Shown in pieces: positions 1-7,160 of a stretch of DNA of 24,393 nt (position 1 is its first letter; each line of letters begins with the position of its first letter). A program made the translations under genes and the position numbers. This DNA is from Candidatus Rifleibacteriota bacterium (GTDB taxonomy: Bacteria > Riflebacteria > Ozemobacteria > Ozemobacterales > Ozemobacteraceae), in NCBI GenBank assembly GCA_029560455.1, contig JAKQKW010000113.1:1-24393 (forward strand), given 5' to 3'. Under the pieces are notes generated by a model. The model was not told the origin of the DNA. It did no database searches and saw nothing but the letters and a program-made list of their open reading frames with translations.

Positions 1-195
1 GAGCCGGTTGACAAGATCTGGCCATTTTCGACCGACGGGGTTTACAGCGCCGGCATGGCCGGTATTCCGACTCTGGGCATTGGCCCGGGGCATGAAGAAG
101 TTGCTCACAAAAATGATGAGTGGGTTTCGGAAGAAGAACTCAAAAATGCCCTCAAGCTATACGCCTTGCTGGGTTTTTTCAAAGCGGAACCGTAA
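1..195 (+). CDS. M20-family metallopeptidase/amidohydrolase, C-terminal fragment
   Basis: The reading frame is open from the left edge and ends in TAA at 193-195, giving the last 64 residues of a protein that begins outside the window. The visible part has an FSTDGVYSAG segment followed by GIPTLGIGPGHEEVAHKNDE. This matches the C-terminal end of M20 peptidases of the ArgE/DapE/YgeY kind, where the His of the AHxxDE stretch is a metal ligand and the Gly-rich loop lies by the active site. Family members hydrolyse amide bonds of N-acyl amino acids or dipeptides in the cytoplasm with two zinc ions. The exact substrate cannot be read from this fragment. The YgeY-type (selenium-metabolism hydrolase) subgroup is the closest resemblance I recognise. 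No terminator with a T-run follows; the next 230 bases hold an inverted repeat. Confidence 0.75.
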   Translation, partial: EPVDKIWPFSTDGVYSAGMAGIPTLGIGPGHEEVAHKNDEWVSEEELKNALKLYALLGFFKAEP

Positions 196-212
196 AATTC
201 AGTTAGGCTGGT

Positions 213-364
213 CCTCTGTCACACAAGAATTAGAGAGTCCCTCGCCATTCCCGCGGAGGCGGGAGTCTGATTTTAAACCGCTTAGATCCCTGCTTTCCCC
301 CTTCGGGGACAAACGCAGGGATGACGCACAAACTGACACCCTTTGAATTCAAATGTGACAGAGG
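213..364. repeat. MITE/REP-like element with 11-bp terminal inverted repeats
   Basis: An 11-bp perfect inverted repeat (CCTCTGTCACA at 213-223, its reverse complement at 354-364) bounds a 152-bp segment holding two hairpins. The first pairs 247-254 with 259-266 (ATTCCCGC/GCGGGAGT, one G-T pair). The second pairs 286-293 with 315-322 (ATCCCTGC/GCAGGGAT, perfect) with a shorter inner CCCC/GGGG stem. The pattern of ATTCCCGC...GCGGGA followed by GATCCCTGC...GCAGGGATGACG resembles dispersed intergenic REP/MITE-type repeats of many bacteria. It has no convincing coding content. It sits between the end of a plus-strand gene and the end of a minus-strand gene, so the hairpins could also help stop or protect transcripts. 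The remaining 365-425 shows nothing recognisable. Confidence 0.55.
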
Positions 365-425
365 GCTGGATTAAACTGCGTGAACCCCCTGCCTTGCTAC
401 TAGCCGCAGGTCGGTGGTGTGCCGG

Positions 426-1706
426 TTATGCCGCCGCACCTGCCCCGAGCTGCCCGAGAAATGTTCGGTATTCCTGGCGCGATTTTTCCTGGGCTTCGAT
501 TCTTGCCTGATTGATTGCTTCGTGGTTGGCTTTTACCAGTTCGATGATTTCGGCATCGAGCTTGTTATTCTGGCCCATTTTATCGATGACGATGATCGTC
601 TGCTCGTTTGACATACCTTTGCGATAGGGGCGGTCTTCAGTCAGGGCTGTAAAAACATCTGCAACTGCCAGCAGTCTCGAGCCAAGCGGCAGGTCCTTGC
701 GCTTCAGCCTGAACGGATAACCCGTGCCATCAAGTCTTTCGTGATGATAAGAGCCGTATTTGTTGATCAAAGCCAGGTCTTCTATCGGTTCGAGGGCGCG
801 GTAGGTATAAAAGGTGTGCCCGCGCATCAGATTGAACTCATCATCGGTCAGTTTGCCCGGCTTTTCGAGAATTTCGGTCGGAATTGCCAGTTTGCCAAGA
901 TCGTGCAGATAGCCGGCTACTTTCAGTTCGAAACATTCGTGCTCGTTGAGGCCGGCCAGCATGCCGAGGTATTCGGCGGTGGCCGAGACCCCACTCGAAT
1001 GGGTTGCGGTAAACGGACTTCTGAAGTCGATCATGCGGCGTATCAGGCTCGAAAAAGAAAGCAGTTCGCGCTTGTTCATGTGAATCGTTTCAAGCATGAC
1101 TGATTGCTCAAGCTGCTTGCTGATCATTGGTGAAACCAGATCGAGCCAGAAATACTCTTTTCCGGCCAGCTCGAGAAAGGCTTCGACAACTTTTGGCTCA
1201 AACATTGCTTCGCCGGCTTCAATGATTTTAGCCTTGATTTCTTCGGTCTGACCGAGTACGCCTTTTTCGCGGCGTATCAACAGAGCAACGCGATCGGCAA
1301 GCATAAGAATTCGACTGCCGAGCGGCACCTGCCAGCCACTGCAGAAACGACCCTGGCCGTGGTTCCAGGGGGTGTGGTGAAACCTGATCATCTCTGCAGC
1401 CTTTCGCATCGGCTCGAAGATGTTGATCAGCTGATAACCCATTTCGGCATGAACCTGGCCGTTGGCATATTCGAACTTGAGGGTTTCCATGCGTTCGGCG
1501 AGTGAAATCGCTCCAACATCATGAAGAATGCCGGCACAGACAATCTCGTTCTGTTCAACAACCGGCAGGTCAAGAGCATCCGCGATGCGCAGGGCAATCA
1601 GGGCGACCTGCTTGTGATGATCGTTCAATACCGGGCTTATCCAGTCGAGAATGTCTGAAAGGCAATTGAGAAAGTCAAAAAGCTTTAATCGATATTGCGG
1701 TTTCAT
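426..1706 (-). CDS. Tandem HD / HD-GYP domain protein, probable c-di-GMP phosphodiesterase
   Basis: 426 aa, no signal peptide or membrane segment. The C-terminal half is a full HD-GYP domain: H236, H268-D269 (LHDLGK), H297, H321-H322 in HHERLDGTGYP (321-331) and D350 in VAD. HD-GYP proteins hydrolyse cyclic-di-GMP to pGpG/GMP with a di- or tri-iron centre. The N-terminal half (about 28-145) is a second HD domain with the same ligand order: H31, H62-D63 (LHDVG), H86, H110-H111 and D138. It lacks the GYP signature, having HHTPWNHGQG instead, so it may be regulatory or have another substrate. No REC, GAF or PAS sensor is attached. The ATG at 1706 has GAAGGG 5 nt upstream. It is separated from ssb by a terminator and has its own TATAAT box, so it is probably monocistronic. 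Confidence 0.88.
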   Translation of the reverse strand: MKPQYRLKLFDFLNCLSDILDWISPVLNDHHKQVALIALRIADALDLPVVEQNEIVCAGILHDVGAISLAERMETLKFEYANGQVHAEMGYQLINIFEPMRKAAEMIRFHHTPWNHGQGRFCSGWQVPLGSRILMLADRVALLIRREKGVLGQTEEIKAKIIEAGEAMFEPKVVEAFLELAGKEYFWLDLVSPMISKQLEQSVMLETIHMNKRELLSFSSLIRRMIDFRSPFTATHSSGVSATAEYLGMLAGLNEHECFELKVAGYLHDLGKLAIPTEILEKPGKLTDDEFNLMRGHTFYTYRALEPIEDLALINKYGSYHHERLDGTGYPFRLKRKDLPLGSRLLAVADVFTALTEDRPYRKGMSNEQTIIVIDKMGQNNKLDAEIIELVKANHEAINQARIEAQEKSRQEYRTFLGQLGAGAAA

Positions 1707-1736
1707 GAATTCCCTTCGAAAAATGGGTTAACAGCT

Positions 1737-1742
1737 ATTATA
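1737..1742 (-). promoter_or_regulatory. Candidate -10 box (TATAAT) upstream of the HD-GYP gene
   Basis: A perfect TATAAT reads on the minus strand 31 bases before the ATG at 1706. No good -35 hexamer stands 16-18 bp upstream (the best is TGAAAA-like), so the call rests on the -10 box and on its position between the ssb terminator and the HD-GYP start. Confidence 0.35.
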
Positions 1743-1790
1743 AGCTATTTTGACGAATTTTTCATCGCTTTTCTGATATGAAAAAGTATG

Positions 1791-1839
1791 AAAAAAGCCC
1801 CCGGTTTGCGCCGAATACAATGCGCCTGAACCGGAGGCC
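1791..1839 (-). terminator. Rho-independent terminator downstream of ssb
   Basis: On the minus strand a GC-rich imperfect hairpin (about 1838-1797, GCCTCCGGTTC... pairing with ...CCGGGGGC) is followed directly by six T's (1796-1791). It lies 28 bases after the ssb stop. It is the only strong terminator seen between 15341 and 426, which supports one long minus-strand transcription run ending here. Confidence 0.8.
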
Positions 1840-1866
1840 CGTTGTCTAAGGGTATCTCAGGGTTCT

Positions 1867-2241
1867 TTAAATGATTGACGGGTCTTCATCGGTTTTGTGA
1901 TCGTCCTTTTCAGGACGGCCGAGAAAGGTGATCTGATCGCCGACGATCTGGGTGATATACTGGGTTTTGCCTTCGCTGTTCTGGTAAGACCTTGTTTCGA
2001 GGCGGCCTTCAACGAGTACTGAGCGTCCCTTTTTCAGGTAGCGGTTGCACAGTTCAGCGGTGCCGTTCCAGACAACAATTCTGAAAAAAGCCGTTTCCTT
2101 TTTCATCTCACCGGAACTGGTGCGCCAGCGCTTGTCGATGGCGACCGGGAATGTGGCGAGCGAGCGGCCGTTGCTGGTTTCTTTCATCTGTGGGTCGCGG
2201 GCGAGATTACCGGCAATAAGAACACGATTAACACTTACCAT
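1867..2241 (-). CDS. ssb: Single-stranded DNA-binding protein
   Basis: 124 aa OB-fold protein that coats single-stranded DNA in replication, repair and recombination. The N-terminus VSVNRVLIAGNLARDPQ, the FRIVVWNGTAELC core (53-65) and the KKGRSVLVEGRLETRSY strand (70-86) are typical SSB sequence. The frame stays open 15 codons upstream to another ATG at 2286. I choose the ATG at 2241 because an AGGAGG lies 10 nt before it and conserved SSB sequence begins there. The linker is very short and the C-terminal tip reads DEDPSII: acidic, but without the terminal Phe of the usual DDDIPF tip that recruits partner proteins. It lies 94 bases after the DUF218 gene and is followed by a strong terminator, so it is probably the last gene of the comEA-comEC run. 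Confidence 0.93.
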   Translation of the reverse strand: MVSVNRVLIAGNLARDPQMKETSNGRSLATFPVAIDKRWRTSSGEMKKETAFFRIVVWNGTAELCNRYLKKGRSVLVEGRLETRSYQNSEGKTQYITQIVGDQITFLGRPEKDDHKTDEDPSII

Positions 2242-2251
2242 TTTTTTCTTT

Positions 2252-2257
2252 CCTCCT
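2252..2257 (-). promoter_or_regulatory. Shine-Dalgarno AGGAGG that fixes the ssb start
   Basis: The minus-strand AGGAGG sits 10 nt upstream of the ATG at 2241 and inside the open frame that begins at 2286, so it favours the shorter 124-aa SSB. Confidence 0.6.
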
Positions 2258-2335
2258 GATTTTTGATGACCGCGAAGAGGTCTCACAGGTAAATCAAATG
2301 AAAAGGAAAAAAGGGAAAAAATAATTTAACTTTTT

Positions 2336-3115
2336 TTATATTCTTCCGCGGATGGCATAATAGATAATGCCAATCCACTCATGAATGGCCGCGTGCAGTG
2401 AAGTCAGGTAGCTTTCCGAGGCATATAAAACGCTTTCTCTGGTGTGAACTGGTGCCGGAAGCACTTCGAAACCCTTTCTGGCAAAGGTATGAACTGAGCG
2501 AAAAATGTGGCCATTACTGGTTACGAGCAGTATCTTTTTTAACCCGGCAGCAGCAAACATTTTTTCGAGATACTCCGCTTCGGCAGCGGTTGTTACGATA
2601 TCCTTACTTACCAGAATTTTTATTTTCGAGTGATCGACCGCGAACATCGACGTGAAACTGGCCACCCATGCAGCTTCGGCGTGTCCGAGGTATGAGGCGT
2701 AACCGGTACTGATGAGCAGCATTGGCGCGCGGTTTTCCTGTAGAAGTCTGAGCCCGTGTGTGACCCTTTGAAAACCGCTGTAGCCAGGTTCGCCAGCCAT
2801 GGTTGCCCCCGAAGCCAGAACGACGATTGCGTCAGCGTTCTGGTCTGAATGTGGCATGATTAAAGGTTCTGCCAGATAGCCCCCGACCGGAAAGGCTGAG
2901 CAGATAAGCACCACCATGCCCAGAAGCAGCATACCACTCTTGAAGTTGCCAAAATAATGGCTGTGATACTGATCTTCGGTGTTGCGGCTGACGAAATAGA
3001 AAATAACTGTCAGAACAAGAAAGAGCACTGAAAAAAACTGCTTGAGAGCTGGCCCGAACTGGCCAGTCACCAGAAAATACATGGTCGGAAGCGCGATAAG
3101 AAACTTTCTTTTCAT
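2336..3115 (-). CDS. DUF218 (YdcF/SanA/ElyC-like) membrane protein
   Basis: 259 aa. The N-terminal third is hydrophobic, with likely membrane segments at about 24-43 and 60-80. The rest is a DUF218-type alpha/beta domain, starting with DAIVVLASG (about 95-103), then LLISTGYA, an STTAAEA-like TTAAEAEYL segment and LLVTSNGHIFRS. In characterised relatives (SanA, ElyC, YdcF) this domain is linked to envelope integrity, antibiotic permeability and peptidoglycan or lipid-carrier metabolism; the reaction is not firmly known. The usual VLGGG loop is VLASG here. Its ATG overlaps the comEC stop by one base (TAATG), a sign of translational coupling with comEC. It ends 94 bases before the ssb start. Confidence 0.8.
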   Translation of the reverse strand: MKRKFLIALPTMYFLVTGQFGPALKQFFSVLFLVLTVIFYFVSRNTEDQYHSHYFGNFKSGMLLLGMVVLICSAFPVGGYLAEPLIMPHSDQNADAIVVLASGATMAGEPGYSGFQRVTHGLRLLQENRAPMLLISTGYASYLGHAEAAWVASFTSMFAVDHSKIKILVSKDIVTTAAEAEYLEKMFAAAGLKKILLVTSNGHIFRSVHTFARKGFEVLPAPVHTRESVLYASESYLTSLHAAIHEWIGIIYYAIRGRI

Positions 3116-5307
3116 TATTGTTCAGGCCTCAGGCGGTTACTATCTGTCTGTTTACTATTTAAATCGTAATTAATAAGTTCGTTACACCACGCCAGCATAT
3201 CATGGCGCAGAGTAAAATGCTGCTCGATGCTTTCTTCAAAGTTCAGATTTTCAAGAATGCGTTCAAGCTGTCGGCGAGCTCTCGCAAAAACACTCTGTCC
3301 ACGGGAGATCAGCATCATGAAATCATCTGAACGGGCCCGGGTAAGAATCGACGAATGAAGCAGAGTGTCGGCGAGAACTGCAGCTGCCAGGTAACGGTCT
3401 TTGACAGGTTGGCCGATACGGATTTCTCCCGGCGCGGGCGGCGGATCAAGGTGAGTACTGATGCGGTTGAGGATTTCATTGCCTGTTAAAGCCATCAGAA
3501 AAATATGTGACTGCAGAAGCCTTTCTGGCTCGGCAACGAAAATTTTGCGGTCGAGGTCAGAAATACGATGATAAAGATTCTGACTGTCGATGCTGAGGTT
3601 CTGCAGTGGAATCAGCGTTTTTTCATCGGTTTTCAGGTTTTTGAGTGGTCTGAGGCCACATTCGCAGAGCATTTCGTCCATTGCGGTCAGCGTTGGGGCA
3701 TGCCTGAACGGGTGTCTATCAGTCTTTGCCACCAAGGGCGATGATTGCTTATTTAAAGTTTCGGCCGTTTTTTGCGCGGGCACTTTTTCAATGCCGGTGC
3801 CGACGATAGAAGATGCTTCTGCGCCTGTGATCTGCGCCAGCTCTTCTTCAAGTTGTCTGCGGTTGCTGGTCGCTGCCAGAAAGAGCATTAAACCGTAGAG
3901 ACCGGCAATTATGAAACCAGGCAGGTTGCCGACATAAAAATATTGACCGGGTATCATCTGAGCCTTCCCCAAAAGCGCAAGAAGACCATCAAGAACCAGT
4001 GAAAGCCCGGGGGCCACGATTATTGAGGCGGCAGGCCAGAAAATTGAAAGGGCCGCAGTAATGAAGGCAACCGGAAGAATATAGCTGAAAGACCATATTA
4101 TCAGAGGGTTTACCAGCAGCGAAGAGGCTGAAACGGTTCCGAACAGCATTGCTGTCATCGGTATTGTTCCAAAGCTGGCGGCCAGGGTAACTGCCATGTA
4201 ACGCGAAAAAGTCTCAGGGAAATAAAACCTGCGAAACAGCCTTTCTATGGGTTCGCGTAGAAAGACGATGCTCAATACGGCTGTGAAGCTGAGCTGAAAG
4301 GCGGCATTAAAAATCAGGGCCGGCCGATAGAGAAGCAGAATCAGAGCTGCAGTTGAAACCGGTCTGACCGGTGACGGAAAAGCCTCTATGTGCAGAATTA
4401 CAGCGACGCAAAGATACATTATCAGAGCACGCCAGACAGAAGGACTGCCGGTCGTGGTCATGGCGTAAAAAATAAGAAACAGGGCGGTCATTATGCTGCG
4501 CGACAGGGGTGGAACCTTCAGCCAGTGAAGAAGCGCCGCCAGACAAACAATAATGACCATGATGTGCTGCCCGGAAACAGCGAGCAGATGGCTGATGCCG
4601 GTTTCACGGAAAAGAATCTTCTCAGTTTGTGGTATCTGGCTGGTATCGCCAAGAATGAAGCCTGTGACAATGCCGGCATGCCGGCGCGGCAATACTGTAT
4701 TAAGCCCGTCACGGAGCTTTCGCTGCACTCTTCCAGCCAGTCCGGTCAACCCTGGGCCGGAGGTTACACCGCTGATTTGCTCTGCGTTAAAAGTCGGTGG
4801 TCGTCCGGGTTGTGTCACAGAAAAAGCACCAGTGAGGGCATATTGTTGTTCAGGCTCCGGAAAAAGGTTTGGGTTTTTAACAATGCATTCGACCAGCCCA
4901 GGCACCTTCACATTTTGATCGTCTGCTGCAAAAGTAGCGTCGAGAAGCTTGAATCTGATGCTGCCGCTTCGACTCAGCCTGAATTCACCTTTGAATTGTC
5001 CGGATAGATGCCCTCTTACTCCGTCGAGGCTGAGAAAGTGAGAAAAATTCGCTTCTGGCTCAGCCCGCAGGTTGCCATAGAAAGCGGCAGCAAGAAAGCC
5101 GGCAAGGGCAAGAAAGAGAAGCCTGTGTCTGCTGAATATTTCAGGAAAAGAGAGCAGCAGGCAGGAAACAGCGGCAACTAGCATTGCAATATGCATGCCG
5201 GCCGGCAGAAGAGCTGAAAACAGCAGGCCACAGACAAATACTGAGGTGAAGCCGACAAGCATATCCGGTGGCGCTGTAAAAAGCCGGCTTTTGCGTTTAC
5301 TTTTCAT
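3115..5307 (-). CDS. comEC: ComEC/Rec2-type DNA channel protein lacking the metallo-beta-lactamase domain
   Basis: 730 aa. The N-terminal part has hydrophobic segments (18-80) and an OB-like soluble region (about 95-180), as in DUF4131 of ComEC. The central Competence domain carries GFILGDTSQIPQTEK (216-230) and FRETGISHLLAVSGQHIMV (233-251), close to the family signature, then many membrane helices to about 480. ComEC forms the inner-membrane channel for single-stranded DNA in natural transformation. Full-length members usually end in a metallo-beta-lactamase-like nuclease domain with an HxDxDH motif. Here residues 481-730 carry no such motif; instead there is a mostly helical, charged, Cys-poor region with no membrane segment that I do not recognise. 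The gene overlaps comEA by 11 nt and the DUF218 gene by 1 nt. Confidence 0.85.
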   Translation of the reverse strand: MKSKRKSRLFTAPPDMLVGFTSVFVCGLLFSALLPAGMHIAMLVAAVSCLLLSFPEIFSRHRLLFLALAGFLAAAFYGNLRAEPEANFSHFLSLDGVRGHLSGQFKGEFRLSRSGSIRFKLLDATFAADDQNVKVPGLVECIVKNPNLFPEPEQQYALTGAFSVTQPGRPPTFNAEQISGVTSGPGLTGLAGRVQRKLRDGLNTVLPRRHAGIVTGFILGDTSQIPQTEKILFRETGISHLLAVSGQHIMVIIVCLAALLHWLKVPPLSRSIMTALFLIFYAMTTTGSPSVWRALIMYLCVAVILHIEAFPSPVRPVSTAALILLLYRPALIFNAAFQLSFTAVLSIVFLREPIERLFRRFYFPETFSRYMAVTLAASFGTIPMTAMLFGTVSASSLLVNPLIIWSFSYILPVAFITAALSIFWPAASIIVAPGLSLVLDGLLALLGKAQMIPGQYFYVGNLPGFIIAGLYGLMLFLAATSNRRQLEEELAQITGAEASSIVGTGIEKVPAQKTAETLNKQSSPLVAKTDRHPFRHAPTLTAMDEMLCECGLRPLKNLKTDEKTLIPLQNLSIDSQNLYHRISDLDRKIFVAEPERLLQSHIFLMALTGNEILNRISTHLDPPPAPGEIRIGQPVKDRYLAAAVLADTLLHSSILTRARSDDFMMLISRGQSVFARARRQLERILENLNFEESIEQHFTLRHDMLAWCNELINYDLNSKQTDSNRLRPEQ

Positions 5308-5713
5308 CGCGTGAAACTCTTACTCCGGCTTCTTTCATGGCCTGAATTTTTGCCGGGCCAATATTTTTTACCCGGTCGTCAAAATCGCGCCAGTCTGCGA
5401 AGGGAGCAAATCTGCGCTCTGTCATTATCAGATCGGCTGTTTTCGAGCCGATGCCGGGGCAGGCGAGCAGCTGCTCTCTTGAAGCCTCGTTAATAACGAT
5501 ATGGTCGAGGGCGTCTTCGCCGGTCTGTTCAACTCTGCTGACACTCTTCAAAGCCTGGTCGAGCTTGATACTGAGTTGCTGGTCACCGGTGGCGATGAAC
5601 TGTTGCAATGGCACGGCATCGGTGCCGAAGAACATCATGCTGCAGCCAATGATAATCGGTATCAGGCAGAGAATTCTGAGTTCAAAGACTTCGCGCTGGC
5701 TTAGCTGAAACAT
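5297..5713 (-). CDS. comEA: ComEA-like helix-hairpin-helix DNA-binding protein
   Basis: 138 aa. A hydrophobic segment at about 12-30 would anchor the protein or act as an uncleaved signal. A short linker follows, then a double helix-hairpin-helix at about 73-131: INEASREQLLACPGIGSKTA, then FDDRVKNIGPAKIQAMKEAG. This is the ComEA pattern, in which the PGIG and IGPAK hairpins bind the phosphate backbone of incoming DNA. ComEA receives DNA outside the inner membrane and passes it to ComEC. The gene overlaps comEC by 11 nt and its upstream neighbour by 13 nt, so the pair is probably co-translated. Two unrelated residues differ from the most common NxA(S) start, but the fold signature is clear. 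Confidence 0.87.
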   Translation of the reverse strand: MFQLSQREVFELRILCLIPIIIGCSMMFFGTDAVPLQQFIATGDQQLSIKLDQALKSVSRVEQTGEDALDHIVINEASREQLLACPGIGSKTADLIMTERRFAPFADWRDFDDRVKNIGPAKIQAMKEAGVRVSRDEK

Positions 5714-6456
5714 ATTTTCAGCCCCCCGTCGGCATTTTGAATGAAAAACTCTCTTCTACCAACTGCTTTGGCCACTGCTTTTACTTCAAGCAATGCTTCT
5801 TTGGGATCGTTTTTAAAATGCTGAGTGTTAAAAACCCTGTTGTGCCAGCCGCCGTTTGCGATGGCAAATCTGACGCACAGATATTCAGGAAACTCTTCTG
5901 CTATCTGTGGCACAGACAGCAGAAGCTCCCCGGGTGACCCGGCCAGTTGTGCGGCCAGAATCGGCACAAAAGGGTAAAGGCAGGCAATAACCAGTCTTTT
6001 TAAGCGCCCGCCGGCTTTGATCCGTGGCGGTGCAACCTTTGCCGCATGTTTAACTGCCATGAGCGCTGCCCGCAGATCGCTGCGGCAGAGGATGTGGTCG
6101 CGGCTCTGTGCTGCCGCTTCAAGCCATGGGCCGGGGTTGCTGTCATTGCAGTCTGTCTGAGAGTCACGAAAAATTCGCGCCAGCCATTTGAACGCTGTTT
6201 CAAGTTGATTCAACGGCTCCGCGGGCGGGTGTGGGAATTCACTGATCAGGGCGACTCTACAGGCGTCGATTCCGAATTCTGCAATGAGATCTTCACAAAT
6301 ACCCGGTTGAGACCTGCCGGGGGCGATCCAGCCCAACGGGCTCAGGCCCCATAGTTGGCGGGTTCGCAGAATAATGTCTTCTATAAGGCTGCCTGAAGAA
6401 GCAAAAACAGGCCATAGAGCGGCCTGTTTTTCGAAACTTTGCGGATTGTACTTCAA
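5701..6456 (-). CDS. LeuRS C-terminal-half-like protein without catalytic core
   Basis: 251 aa with no close family name I can give, but it follows the C-terminal half of leucyl-tRNA synthetase in order. Residues 52-98 (GICEDLIAEFGIDACRVALI, then a helix ending FKWLARIFR) match the stretch after KMSKS (VDPxxLIExYGADxxRL...RFLxRVW). Residues 127-171 (LRAALMAVKHAAK...LYPFVPILAAQLA) match the anticodon-binding helices (AIAALMELxN...LxPFxPHIxEELW). Residues 193-251 match the C-terminal VQVNGKVR...EEAL...KVIxVPGxLVNIVV module. The HIGH motif, editing domain and KMSKS are absent; APGRS stands where KMSKS would be. It should not charge tRNA, but might bind tRNA or protein. The start is TTG without a clear ribosome site, 2 bases after the preceding stop; it overlaps comEA by 13 nt. 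Function unknown. Confidence 0.6.
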   Translation of the reverse strand: MKYNPQSFEKQAALWPVFASSGSLIEDIILRTRQLWGLSPLGWIAPGRSQPGICEDLIAEFGIDACRVALISEFPHPPAEPLNQLETAFKWLARIFRDSQTDCNDSNPGPWLEAAAQSRDHILCRSDLRAALMAVKHAAKVAPPRIKAGGRLKRLVIACLYPFVPILAAQLAGSPGELLLSVPQIAEEFPEYLCVRFAIANGGWHNRVFNTQHFKNDPKEALLEVKAVAKAVGRREFFIQNADGGLKICFS

Positions 6457-6458
6457 GA

Positions 6459-7160
6459 TCAGTTGGTCAATAAACCCCAGAGCTGCCGGGTCTTTTCATT
6501 GTTGATGCCAAGATCGGTGGTTGCGAAGAAAAGCAGTTCGCGGGCCTGATTGATGATTGCGGGTTCCTGCAGTGATTTGCCACAGGCAATAAGAAATCTG
6601 ATTTCGAAAATAAAGAAATCCTGATCAGAAACCGCCGCCTTTTTTTCGACTTCAAGCAGATCTTTCATGGCTTTCTCGTAGTCGCCTGCTTTGAACAGCG
6701 TCAGAAGCTCGATTATTTCATTGGCGGTGGCAAGATTCTGGCTGATTTCCTTTTTTCGTTCGGCGTCGGTGATATTTTTCAGCTCTTCTTCAGCTTTTTT
6801 AACCCAGGTTGTGTCTGCTTCGAGCATGAAAAACTTCTCATGTGCGATAGAAAGACAGAGGGTTACAAGCACTTCGTTCACTTCTTCACGGGTGAGAAAT
6901 GTGCCCGAAGCAACTTTGCGATAAAGGTCAAGACTGGTTGAGAAGGTCTGGCTGGCATCGGCAAACTTTTCGTAGGCCTTTTCGAGCTGGCCCTGGTTGA
7001 AGTTAAGATAGCCTTCGGCCAGCAGCTGGGTCTGGGCCTTCTGTTGTCGGCTGCCGGAGAAAAGAACGCCGCCAACCACGCCGCCGCCGATTAACAGCAG
7101 CAGAATGATCAGTATGGCGATGGCGCCGCCGGAGCGGGCTGATTTATTCAAGATCTTCAT
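6459..7160 (-). CDS. Membrane-anchored TPR-like helical protein, unknown function
   Basis: 233 aa. A strongly hydrophobic, Gly-rich segment at about 13-33 (IAILIILLLLIGGGVVGG) anchors the protein near its N-terminus. The rest is predicted helical, with a TPR-like pair in QLLAEGYLNFNQGQLEKAYE (about 45-64) and later helices such as FKAGDYEKAMKDLLEVEKKA. There is no catalytic motif. The open frame extends a further 93 codons upstream, but that part is read inside the DUF2225 gene and has an unnatural Pro/Thr/Ser/Arg composition, so I start at the ATG at 7160. It overlaps the end of the DUF2225 gene by 17 nt, and the LeuRS-like gene begins 2 bases after its stop. A scaffolding role with the DUF2225 protein is possible but unproven. 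Confidence 0.6.
   Translation of the reverse strand: MKILNKSARSGGAIAILIILLLLIGGGVVGGVLFSGSRQQKAQTQLLAEGYLNFNQGQLEKAYEKFADASQTFSTSLDLYRKVASGTFLTREEVNEVLVTLCLSIAHEKFFMLEADTTWVKKAEEELKNITDAERKKEISQNLATANEIIELLTLFKAGDYEKAMKDLLEVEKKAAVSDQDFFIFEIRFLIACGKSLQEPAIINQARELLFFATTDLGINNEKTRQLWGLLTN

Noticed and set aside
8..346. Plus-strand open frame of 112 codons at the left edge
   Set aside because: It overlaps the M20 gene in another frame and runs through the inverted-repeat element; its product looks like random translation.
4390..5007. Plus-strand open frame of 205 codons opposite comEC
   Set aside because: It is antisense to a well-supported membrane protein and has no recognisable domain.
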